From the NCBI GenBank assembly GCA_046597375.1, contig JBKJKM010000243.1:1-11594 (forward strand): 11,594 bases of DNA, written 5' to 3'. This stretch comes from DATLED01 sp046597375. Its GTDB lineage: Bacteria > Actinomycetota > Acidimicrobiia > Acidimicrobiales > CADCTF01. Position 1 is the first letter of the stretch, and every line of letters begins with the position of its first letter. A program made the position numbers and the translations under genes. The notes under the pieces were generated by a model. That model was given only the letters and a program-made list of their open reading frames with translations, did not search any database and had not been told where the DNA came from. This document shows positions 5,556 through 11,104 of this stretch, piece by piece.

Positions 5556-6303
5556 CCCCGAGCGAGTGGCTGACCCCGAGCGAGTGGCTGACCCCATACG
5601 AGTGCTGGCCCCGGCCAAGCTCACGATCTCGCTGCGGGTCGTCGGCGTACGGGACGACGGCTACCACGTGATCGACGCCGAGATGACAACGCTCGACTTC
5701 GCCGACGTCCTGGAGATCACCGACCGCGGGACGAACGACCTGGCCGACGACAACCTGGTCTCCCGTGCGCTGCGGGCCGTCGGGCGCAACGCCCACGTCC
5801 GCCTGACCAAGCGGATCCCCGCCGGCGCCGGGCTCGGAGGCGGATCGGCCGATGCGGCCGCCGTACTGCGGTGGGCCGGATGCACCGATCTGGCGCTGGC
5901 CGCATCCATAGGCGCCGACGTGCCCTTCTGCCTCGTCGGCGGGCGGGCCAGGGTGGGCGGCATCGGCGAGATCGTCGAACCCCTGCCCTTCGAGGACCGG
6001 GTGTTCACCCTGCTCACGCCACCGCTGCACGTGTCCACGCCGACCGTCTACCGGGCGTGGGACGACCTCGGAGGTCCGTCGTCAGACGGGCCCAACGACC
6101 TCGAGCCGGCGGCCCTCGTGGTCGAGCCACGGCTCGCCGAGTGGCGGGATCGGCTTCACCAAGCAACCGGTATCGAGCCGGTCTTGGCCGGCAGCGGGGG
6201 CACGTGGTTCGTGGCTGGCGCCCATCCCGATGTTCCCGGCGCCGTCGTGGCCAGGACGCGAAACGACCGCCCCGAAGGGCGGTCGTCCGAAGACCTCGGC
6301 TGA
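5545..6303 (+). CDS. ispE: 4-diphosphocytidyl-2-C-methyl-D-erythritol kinase IspE
   Basis: IspE is the ATP-dependent kinase of the MEP pathway to isoprenoid precursors. The 252-residue product (E. coli has 283) has APAKLTISL at 22-30, DDGYHVIDAEM at 37-47, the GHMP glycine-rich loop PAGAGLGGGSADA at 92-104, GADVPF with the catalytic Asp at 123-128, and a third GHMP motif LAGSGGTWF at 214-222, slightly divergent from the usual GSGS. GTG 5545 follows GGGGAGG by 7 nt and overlaps the rsmA stop by 11 bp. Residues 3-20 are three copies of ADPERV from an 18-bp tandem repeat and precede the conserved domain, so they are an unusual N-terminal extension. The last codons carry a terminator-like hairpin. 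The bS22 gene converges 1 bp away. Confidence 0.96.
   Translation: MSADPERVADPERVADPIRVLAPAKLTISLRVVGVRDDGYHVIDAEMTTLDFADVLEITDRGTNDLADDNLVSRALRAVGRNAHVRLTKRIPAGAGLGGGSADAAAVLRWAGCTDLALAASIGADVPFCLVGGRARVGGIGEIVEPLPFEDRVFTLLTPPLHVSTPTVYRAWDDLGGPSSDGPNDLEPAALVVEPRLAEWRDRLHQATGIEPVLAGSGGTWFVAGAHPDVPGAVVARTRNDRPEGRSSEDLG
5551..5604 (+). repeat. Three tandem 18-bp units across the rsmA stop / ispE start
   Basis: Units at 5551-5568 and 5569-5586 are identical (GCTGACCCCGAGCGAGTG). The third, 5587-5604, has three substitutions. Each unit carries a TGA in the rsmA frame and a GTG in the ispE frame, so the stop/start junction has been copied three times. The unit length is a multiple of three, so ispE stays in frame and gains six residues per copy. 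Confidence 0.95.
6263..6286 (-). terminator. Hairpin shared by the ends of ispE and bS22, TTCG loop on the minus strand
   Basis: ACGACCGCCC (6263-6272) and GGGCGGTCGT (6277-6286) pair perfectly over 10 bp around a 4-nt loop. On the minus strand the loop is TTCG, a very stable tetraloop, and the stem runs into TTT, so it suits termination of bS22 mRNA. The hairpin is encoded within the last codons of ispE (residues 240-247) and may also define the ispE 3' end, though no T tract follows on that strand. Confidence 0.55.
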
Positions 6304-6304
6304 G

Positions 6305-6403
6305 TTACTTGCCGGCTCGACGCTGCCAGCGAGTCTTCTTCAGCAGCTTCTTGTGCTTCTTCTTGCGCATGCGCTTGCGGCGCTTCTTGATCAGAGAACC
6401 CAT
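6305..6403 (-). CDS. Small ribosomal subunit protein bS22 (AURKAIP1/COX24-type)
   Basis: This is a 32-residue, extremely basic protein (MGSLIKKRRKRMRKKKHKKL at its N-terminus, then KKTRWQRRAGK). It closely matches the short actinobacterial ribosomal protein described on mycobacterial 30S subunits as bS22, in the AURKAIP1/COX24 family. More than half of the residues are Lys or Arg. ATG at 6403 is the only sensible start, and the stop is TAA at 6305-6307. It converges on ispE with one base between them and shares its terminator hairpin. TAGGGT lies 11 nt before the ATG with no ribosome site, which implies a very short leader. Genes this short are often missed by gene finders. An in-frame ATG at 6553 would run antisense through the tRNA and is not credible. 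Confidence 0.9.
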   Translation of the reverse strand: MGSLIKKRRKRMRKKKHKKLLKKTRWQRRAGK

Positions 6404-6414
6404 GTCGACGGAGG

Positions 6415-6420
6415 ACCCTA
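6415..6420 (-). promoter_or_regulatory. Candidate -10 element of the bS22 gene
   Basis: Minus-strand TAGGGT ends 11 nt before the ATG at 6403. It fits TANNNT. With the usual 6-8 nt to the transcription start, the leader would be about 3-5 nt. It is divergent from the tRNA-Gln promoter 30 bp away. Confidence 0.45.
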
Positions 6421-6449
6421 GTGGCGCCAGGCCAGCGGCCTCCACTCGG

Positions 6450-6455
6450 TAGGAT
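6450..6455 (+). promoter_or_regulatory. Candidate -10 element of the tRNA-Gln gene
   Basis: TAGGAT fits the TANNNT consensus and lies 12 nt before the first base of the mature tRNA. That places the transcription start about 5-6 nt upstream of it. No convincing -35 is visible. Confidence 0.5.
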
Positions 6456-6467
6456 TGCCCGCTGCGA

Positions 6468-6538
6468 TCGGGCGTCGTCCAATGGAAGGACATCGGCCTT
6501 TGGTGCCGAGAATGGGGGTTCGAGCCCTCCCGCCCGAG
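6468..6538 (+). tRNA. tRNA-Gln (anticodon UUG)
   Basis: A 71-nt cloverleaf folds cleanly. The acceptor is TCGGGCG (6468-6474) with CGCCCGA (6531-6537). The D stem is GTCC/GGAC with loop AATGGAA. The anticodon stem is TCGGC/GCCGA with loop CTTTGGT, giving anticodon TTG. The variable loop is 4 nt. The T stem is GGGGG/CCTCC (one G-U pair) around TTCGAGC. U1-A72 and discriminator G73 agree with glutamine identity. The bases after G73 are CCG, so CCA is not encoded and must be added enzymatically. A run of five T at 6553-6557 follows, but without an obvious hairpin. Confidence 0.95.
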
Positions 6539-6666
6539 CCGATCCGCCGTCATTTTTGCGCCCGCGCTGAAGTCGTGGGGCGAACGAGCCGAGAGTTGGT
6601 CTCGTGGTCGCCGTCCGGATTCCTGTCCGACATCTCCCCGCGACCCCCGCGTGCCTCACTGCCAAC

Positions 6667-7173
6667 ATGCGCCACAAGCTGCGCGATCGGGCCCTGGCCT
6701 TGTTCCGGCACGAGGCCCGCAAGCTCCTCCTTCCGCTGGCGGCGCTCACCGTCATCAGCAGCCTCGGCACGTTGGCGGCTCCCGGTCTCGCCCATCGGCC
6801 CCTCCTGCTGGTGGCCCTCAGCCCCCGGCTCGGGTTCCTGGCCATCGCCGCCCCGAAGGTGGGGTTGGTGCCCTTCCTGATCGTCGCCGGCATCCGGCTC
6901 TGCCTGGCCGACCCCTTGCATTTCGTCCTTGGGCGCCGGCACGGCAGCGGCGCCGTCGACCGCCTGACCCGGCACCGCTGGCTGGCGACCGTCAAGCGCC
7001 ATGCCACACGGAGCATCCCGCTCCTCGTGTTCCTCCGCCCCAACGGCACGAACCTGGCCCTCGCCGGCGCCAGCCGGGGTCGCACGCTCCACGTCGCCAT
7101 CGCCGACGTGGTCGGCACGCTGGCGTACCTGCTCGTGGTGCACCGTGTCGGCGTCCACGTCCTGCCGGCCTGA
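6667..7173 (+). CDS. Small membrane protein, DedA/VTT-like (tentative)
   Basis: This is a 168-residue protein with a basic N-terminus (MRHKLRDRALALFRHEARK) and hydrophobic stretches near residues 20-40, 45-82, 118-134 and 141-158. The layout ADPLHFVLGRRHG (81-93), a basic loop, LVFLRPNGTNLALAGASR (120-137) and a final helix recalls the C-terminal half of DedA/SNARE-associated (VTT) proteins, which handle lipid carriers in the inner membrane. It lacks a clear N-terminal DedA glycine/proline loop, so the assignment is tentative and the substrate unknown. ATG 6667 has no visible ribosome site. GTG 6604 would add 21 residues. It lies between tRNA-Gln and glmU, 40 bp from glmU, on the same strand. 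Confidence 0.7.
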   Translation: MRHKLRDRALALFRHEARKLLLPLAALTVISSLGTLAAPGLAHRPLLLVALSPRLGFLAIAAPKVGLVPFLIVAGIRLCLADPLHFVLGRRHGSGAVDRLTRHRWLATVKRHATRSIPLLVFLRPNGTNLALAGASRGRTLHVAIADVVGTLAYLLVVHRVGVHVLPA

Positions 7174-7201
7174 GCGGACGGACGGGCCGACGGGGTCGGG
7201 G

Positions 7202-7207
7202 TAGACA
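7202..7207 (+). promoter_or_regulatory. Weak candidate -10 element of glmU
   Basis: TAGACA lies 6 nt before the glmU ATG (7214). It departs from TANNNT at the last base. If used, the transcript would be leaderless. The G-rich AGGGGG at 7207-7212 is too close to the ATG to act as a ribosome site. Confidence 0.22.
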
Positions 7208-7213
7208 GGGGGC

Positions 7214-8320
7214 ATGAGCCGGCCCCTGTCCGCCATCGTCCTGGCCGCTGGTGAGGGGACGCGGATGCAGTCGTCGAGGCCGAAGCCGCTGCACGTGCTG
7301 TGTGGCCGGCCGATGGTCCTTCACATCCTCGACGCGCTGGCCGACCTGCCGCTCGACCGGGCCGTCGTGGTCGTCGGCCACGGGGCCGAACGCGTGACCA
7401 AGACGCTGAGCGAGGAGGCCAGGCCCGGCCTGCCGATCGAGTTCGTCGAACAGGCCGTCCAACGAGGCACGGGAGATGCCGTTGCGGTGGCGCTCACCGC
7501 GTTCGCCGACGAGTCGGACGGTCCCGACGCCGAAGGCGGCGACCTGCTGGTGCTGCCCGGCGACACCCCACTGCTGCGGGCCAGCACCCTGGCTGCCCTC
7601 GTGAAGGCGCATCGCCAGAGCGACGCCGCCGCCACGCTGCTCACGGCGATCCTCGACGACCCGTCGGGCTACGGGCGCGTGGTGCGCGGCAAGGACGAAC
7701 GGGTGCGACGGGTGGTCGAGCACAAGGACGCCACCGAAGAGGAGCGGGAGATCGACGAGATCAACACCTCGATCTATTGCTTCCGTCGCAGCGTCCTGGC
7801 CCCGGCGCTGCGCCGGCTGACCCCCAACAACAGCCAGGGCGAGTACTACCTCACCGACGTCATCGGCGTGCTCCACGACGCCGGGTACAACGTCGTGAGC
7901 ATGGTCGCGGCCGATCCAATGGTGCCGGCCGGCATCAACGACCGGGCCCAGCTGGCGGTGGCCGAGGCCGAGCTGCGCGACCGGACGAACGACCGGTGGA
8001 TGCTGGCCGGCGTGACGATGCTCGATCCGGAGCGCACCTACATCGATGCGACGGTGCAGCTGTCGAAGGACGTCACCCTCTTTCCCGGCACGGTGCTGCA
8101 GGGTCGCACGGTCGTCGAGGAAGGCGCCGAGATCGGCCCCGACACGCGCTTGGTCGACTGCACGGTGCGGGCCGGGGCCGTCGTAGAGCAGACGGTCGCT
8201 CGCCTGGCTGAGATCGGTGCCGGCGCCAAGGTCGGACCATTCGCCAGCCTCGCCCCCGGCAATCGGGTGGCGCCGGGCGTGGTCACCGGGCCATTCTTCG
8301 CCGGAGAGAGTGAGGACTAG
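7214..8320 (+). CDS. glmU: GlmU-type N-acetylglucosamine-1-phosphate uridylyltransferase, lacking the acetyltransferase active site
   Basis: Normal GlmU acetylates GlcN-1-P and then makes UDP-GlcNAc for peptidoglycan. The pyrophosphorylase domain here is intact: LAAGEGTRM with KPLH (10-27), EQAVQRGTGDAV (79-90), LPGDTPLL (114-121), GYGRVV (152-157), VEHKDA (168-173), EINTSIY (182-188), SQGEYYLTD (207-215) and GIND (240-243). The left-handed beta-helix begins near 275 but ends at residue 368, against 456 in E. coli and 495 in M. tuberculosis. The usual ARLRPG is ASLAPG, and the chain stops where GNFVE is expected. The downstream HLTYLGD and GAGTITCNYDG motifs are therefore missing. prs starts 3 bp later, and no remnant is visible in the other frames, so it is a real end rather than a local frameshift. 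It is predicted to have only the uridylyltransferase activity. Confidence 0.93.
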   Translation: MSRPLSAIVLAAGEGTRMQSSRPKPLHVLCGRPMVLHILDALADLPLDRAVVVVGHGAERVTKTLSEEARPGLPIEFVEQAVQRGTGDAVAVALTAFADESDGPDAEGGDLLVLPGDTPLLRASTLAALVKAHRQSDAAATLLTAILDDPSGYGRVVRGKDERVRRVVEHKDATEEEREIDEINTSIYCFRRSVLAPALRRLTPNNSQGEYYLTDVIGVLHDAGYNVVSMVAADPMVPAGINDRAQLAVAEAELRDRTNDRWMLAGVTMLDPERTYIDATVQLSKDVTLFPGTVLQGRTVVEEGAEIGPDTRLVDCTVRAGAVVEQTVARLAEIGAGAKVGPFASLAPGNRVAPGVVTGPFFAGESED

Positions 8321-8323
8321 GGC

Positions 8324-9298
8324 ATGGACCTCGTCACCAAGAAGCACCTGCAGCTCTACGCCGGGCGATCCCACCCGGAGCTCGCCCTACAGGTCGCCGA
8401 CAGCCTCGGTGTGGCCCTCGGCGACGCCAACCTCGTCGACTTCCCCAACACCGAGCTCCGGGCGACGTTCGGCGAGTCGATCCGCGGTGCCGACGTCTTC
8501 ATCCTCCAGAGCCACGCCGCCCCGGTGAACCAGGCGATCATGGAGCAGGCGATCATGCTCGACGCCGCCAAACGGGCCTCGGCCAAGCGCATCACCGCCG
8601 TCTGCCCCTACTACGGCTACGGCCGCCAGGACCGCAAGGCCAAGGGTCGCGAGCCGATCACGGCCAAGCTCGTGGCCGACATTCTCACCGCCGCCGGCGC
8701 CGACCGGATCGTCAGCGTCGACCTCCACTCGCCCCAGATCCAGGGCTTCGTGGACGGGCCCTTCGACCACCTTCTCGCCGCCCCGGTGCTGGAGAACTAC
8801 ATCCGCACCGAGATGGGCGAAGACGAGTACGTGATGGTGGCCCCGGATCAGGGGCGCACCAAGGTCGCCGACCGCTACGCCCAACACCTCGGGATGGACA
8901 TGGCCAGCGTGTTCAAGCGCCGGGCCAAGGACAAGATCGCCGTCGTCGAGGCCGTCGGTGTGATGGGCGACGTCGAGGGTCGCCGGTGCGTGCTCGTCGA
9001 CGACATGATCGACACCGCCGGCACCATCTGCGCCGCTGCCGACATCCTCATGGAGAACGGTGCCCTCGACGTGTGGTGCATCGCCACCCATGGCGTGCTG
9101 TCCGGTCCGGCCGTCGACCGACTGAAGAATTCCAAGCTCTCGAAAGTCGTGATCACCGACACGCTGCCGATCGAGTCCGAGAAGCAGTTCGACAAGCTCG
9201 AAGTGCTCTCGATCGCGCCGCTCATCGCCGACGCCATCCGTGCCGTCTTCGAGGACACGTCCATCTCCGAGCTCTTCGGGGGCGAGAACCAGTTCTAA
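8324..9298 (+). CDS. prs: Ribose-phosphate pyrophosphokinase (PRPP synthetase)
   Basis: Prs makes PRPP from ribose 5-phosphate and ATP, for nucleotide, histidine and tryptophan synthesis. The 324-residue product is of normal length. It shows FGESIRGADVFI (49-60), CPYYGYGRQDRK (94-105), the metal-binding VDLHSPQIQGF (132-142), the flexible catalytic loop beginning FKRR (197-200) and the PRPP-binding VLVDDMIDTAGTI (223-235). The region 173-186 (APDQGRTKVADRYA) replaces the more common PDVGGVxRAR but keeps the Pro-Asp and Gly. ATG 8324 is 3 bp after the glmU stop, so it is almost certainly cotranscribed and coupled with glmU. The glmU-prs pairing is conserved in Bacillus and mycobacteria. It ends with TAA at 9296-9298, before a repeat-filled 170-bp gap. 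Confidence 0.97.
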   Translation: MDLVTKKHLQLYAGRSHPELALQVADSLGVALGDANLVDFPNTELRATFGESIRGADVFILQSHAAPVNQAIMEQAIMLDAAKRASAKRITAVCPYYGYGRQDRKAKGREPITAKLVADILTAAGADRIVSVDLHSPQIQGFVDGPFDHLLAAPVLENYIRTEMGEDEYVMVAPDQGRTKVADRYAQHLGMDMASVFKRRAKDKIAVVEAVGVMGDVEGRRCVLVDDMIDTAGTICAAADILMENGALDVWCIATHGVLSGPAVDRLKNSKLSKVVITDTLPIESEKQFDKLEVLSIAPLIADAIRAVFEDTSISELFGGENQF

Positions 9299-9337
9299 TT
9301 GTCTCGCTCTGCGCCTCGGGGCCCTTCGGGCTGGGGG

Positions 9338-9382
9338 CTTGCCGCTCGACGTGCCGGCTGCTCGCTGGCGCTCCCGACGCCG
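9338..9382 (+). repeat. Dispersed repeat family A, copy 2
   Basis: This copy matches 9-52, with an identical 28-bp right part and an identical 14-bp left part. It lies in the 170-bp gap between converging prs and the TIGR02569-type gene. Just left of it, GCCC-TTC-GGGC (9321-9331) can form a short hairpin. Just right of it, GGTGGCGGGGTCGG occurs twice (9387-9400 and 9404-9417). This copy has GCCGGC palindromes near both ends (9353-9358 and 9380-9385) that could pair. Copy 1 has lost both. Confidence 0.7.
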
Positions 9383-9468
9383 GCCTGGTGGCGGGGTCGG
9401 CCCGGTGGCGGGGTCGGAAACGGGGCTGCGCGACTCAGCGACAGCTGGCGCAACTGACGTTGTGATCG

Positions 9469-10269
9469 CTAGGTCTGGGCGGTCTGTTCGAGGATCCAGT
9501 CGACGGTCGGTTGGTTGATGGCGGTGGTGTCGTGGGTGAGGACGTCGTCGGTCACGAGGCGGTAGAGCATGGCCCGAGCGAGCAGCTGCGGGTCGAGGTC
9601 GGCGAAGGCGGGGTCGTTCGGGTCGGCGGCCGACCAGACCATGGCGTCGACGGCGACGACGGCCAGAGCCCAGCCGGGCGGGCGCCAGTAGAGGGAAAGG
9701 TCGATCACGGCCGGAGGGCCGCCGTCCGGGTCGAGGAGGACATTGCCTCCAAGGTCGCCGTGGACGAGTTGGGCCGCCTCGGCGATCGGTCGGAGGGCGG
9801 CGGCCAAGCGGTCCACGAGCAGGCGCAGGCCGTCGGACCCGACGGCCACCGACTCGTCGCCCCACGCCGTCCGGTCGCCGGTGTCCCACGGCGAGTGCCG
9901 CCGATCGAGGAACGCCGGCCGCGGCACGTGGGCAACGGCTCGGGAGAAGGCCCGTCCGGCCTCGAGCACCTCGGTCCATCGCCGGTCGGCCGGCGTCCCC
10001 TCGAGGAACCCGGTCGCCGCCCAACCGTCGACGACCCAACGCCCGTCGGTGGCCGGTACGGGCACGGCGATCCGCACCTCGACGGTCGACGCGACGTTGG
10101 CGCCCAGCCACGCCAGTTCCTCGACCGTAACCGGGTCGTCGCCCACCCGCTTGAGGACCAGGGCGCCAAGGCGCCAGCTGCCGCCCTGTCCACCCGGCAG
10201 CGCTTTCGGCTGCTCCAACGCCCCGAAGGTGGCGCACACCGCCGGCGGCGGCGGACTCGAACGCAGCAC
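9469..10269 (-). CDS. TIGR02569-type actinobacterial phosphotransferase-like protein
   Basis: This 266-residue protein has the aminoglycoside-phosphotransferase/choline-kinase fold and resembles the uncharacterised actinobacterial family TIGR02569. Visible parts are a glycine-rich loop LPGGQGGSWR (24-33), a candidate ATP lysine in LVLK (K40), the DGRWVVDGW block (75-83), PRPAFLDRR (107-115), the catalytic-loop-like LVHGDLGGNVLL (168-179; D172, N176), VIDLSLYWRPPGWA (188-201) and a helical C-terminus. The HGD...N and ID residues argue for a working kinase. The substrate is unknown and this should not be read as a resistance gene. GTG 10269 is chosen because TAGGGT lies 6 nt upstream, predicting a leaderless mRNA. 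It converges on prs and diverges from rplY. Confidence 0.85.
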   Translation of the reverse strand: MLRSSPPPPAVCATFGALEQPKALPGGQGGSWRLGALVLKRVGDDPVTVEELAWLGANVASTVEVRIAVPVPATDGRWVVDGWAATGFLEGTPADRRWTEVLEAGRAFSRAVAHVPRPAFLDRRHSPWDTGDRTAWGDESVAVGSDGLRLLVDRLAAALRPIAEAAQLVHGDLGGNVLLDPDGGPPAVIDLSLYWRPPGWALAVVAVDAMVWSAADPNDPAFADLDPQLLARAMLYRLVTDDVLTHDTTAINQPTVDWILEQTAQT

Positions 10270-10275
10270 GCGCGC

Positions 10276-10281
10276 ACCCTA
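10276..10281 (-). promoter_or_regulatory. Candidate -10 element for the TIGR02569-type gene (leaderless)
   Basis: Minus-strand TAGGGT is followed by 6 nt and then GTG 10269. The transcription start would fall on, or within a base or so of, the start codon. No ribosome site is present, in agreement with leaderless initiation. Confidence 0.5.
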
Positions 10282-10294
10282 CCGATGAGTTGCA

Positions 10295-10324
10295 GTTGCC
10301 CTTGCGGTCGTTCGAACGCGCTGG
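10295..10324. repeat. Dispersed repeat family B, copy 2
   Basis: GTTGCCCTTGCGGTCGT (10295-10311) differs at one base from 1244-1260, and AACGCGCTGG (10315-10324) matches 1308-1317. The short palindrome CGTTCGAACG (10309-10318) spans the junction. It lies in the 139-bp divergent gap between the TIGR02569-type gene and rplY, upstream of both candidate promoters. Confidence 0.55.
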
Positions 10325-10355
10325 TCGGGCTGGCACCGGGGCGGGCCGAGCCGTC

Positions 10356-10361
10356 TAAACT
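10356..10361 (+). promoter_or_regulatory. Candidate -10 element of the rplY-pth operon
   Basis: TAAACT fits TANNNT well. It would start a transcript near 10368, with a leader of about 40 nt that contains AGGAG at 10391-10395, 13 nt before the rplY ATG. This is the one candidate promoter here with a conventional leader. No clear -35 is seen. Confidence 0.5.
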
Positions 10362-10408
10362 GTGACGTCCCCCTTTTTGCAGCACCTCGTAGGAGCGCGT
10401 TCCGAACC

Positions 10409-11104
10409 ATGGCCGAGATCCAACTCATCGCCGAGACCGGCCGGGAAGCCGGCACCCGCTCCTCCAAGCGCCTGCGTCGCGAGGGCAAGATCCCGGCCGT
10501 CGTCTACGGCCACGGTGCCGACCCGGTATCCATCGCCGTCGACGCCCGTGAGCTGCGGGGCGCCCTCAACACCGATGCTGGCGTCAACGCCTTGGTCAAC
10601 CTGTCGATCGACGGGAAGAACCAGCTCACCATGGCCCGCGTGCTGCAGCGCCACCCCGTGCGCAACACCGTCACCCACGTCGACTTCCAGGTCGTCAGCC
10701 GGGATGAGGTCATGAGCGCCGAGGTGGCGTTCACCCTCGTGGGCGAGGCCAAGGAGGTCACGAACAACGACGGTGTCGTCGAGCAGGCGCTCTTCGCCCT
10801 CACGATCCACGCCACCCCGTCGGCCATCCCGGCCCACATCGAGGTCGACATCAGCCGCCTCAAGATCGGCGACGCCATTCGCGTCGGCGACCTCAAGCTG
10901 CCGGCCGGCGTCACCACGGAGGTTGATCCGGAGGAGGCGATCGTCGTCGGTCAGGGAGCACAGACCAGCGAGCTCGACCTCATCGCCGAGGCCGACATCG
11001 AGGGGCTGCAGGAGCTGGCCGAAGCCGTCGCCGAGGAAGAGGCGGCCGAGGGCTCGGGCGCCGGCGATGCCGCCGAGGGCGGCGCGGCCTCCGACGAGAG
11101 CTGA
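10409..11104 (+). CDS. rplY: Large ribosomal subunit protein bL25 (Ctc/TL5 long form)
   Basis: bL25 binds 5S rRNA in the large ribosomal subunit. The 231-residue product is the long Ctc/TL5 form. Residues 1 to about 95 are the 5S-binding L25 domain (REAGTRSSKRLRREGKIPAV at 12-31, VVYGHG at 31-36, HPVRNTVTHVDF at 81-92). About 100-185 is the beta-rich C-terminal domain (VPxG-type elements replaced by IPAHIEVDISRLKIGD). Residues 190-231 are an acidic Ala/Glu/Gly tail. Ctc is a general stress protein in B. subtilis; no stress promoter is recognisable here. ATG 10409 fits the family N-terminus. The stop TGA (11102-11104) overlaps the proposed CTG start of pth. Confidence 0.97.
   Translation: MAEIQLIAETGREAGTRSSKRLRREGKIPAVVYGHGADPVSIAVDARELRGALNTDAGVNALVNLSIDGKNQLTMARVLQRHPVRNTVTHVDFQVVSRDEVMSAEVAFTLVGEAKEVTNNDGVVEQALFALTIHATPSAIPAHIEVDISRLKIGDAIRVGDLKLPAGVTTEVDPEEAIVVGQGAQTSELDLIAEADIEGLQELAEAVAEEEAAEGSGAGDAAEGGAASDES

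Noticed and set aside
6539..6666. Gap after tRNA-Gln, checked for a second tRNA, an attachment site or a small gene.
   Set aside because: I found no cloverleaf, no repeat of the tRNA 3' end and no convincing short gene. Only a five-T run (6553-6557) without a stem is present.
8387..10336. A 649-codon minus-strand frame covering prs and the TIGR02569-type gene.
   Set aside because: Its translation is Arg/Gly-rich shadow. The real genes there have full family motifs in other frames.
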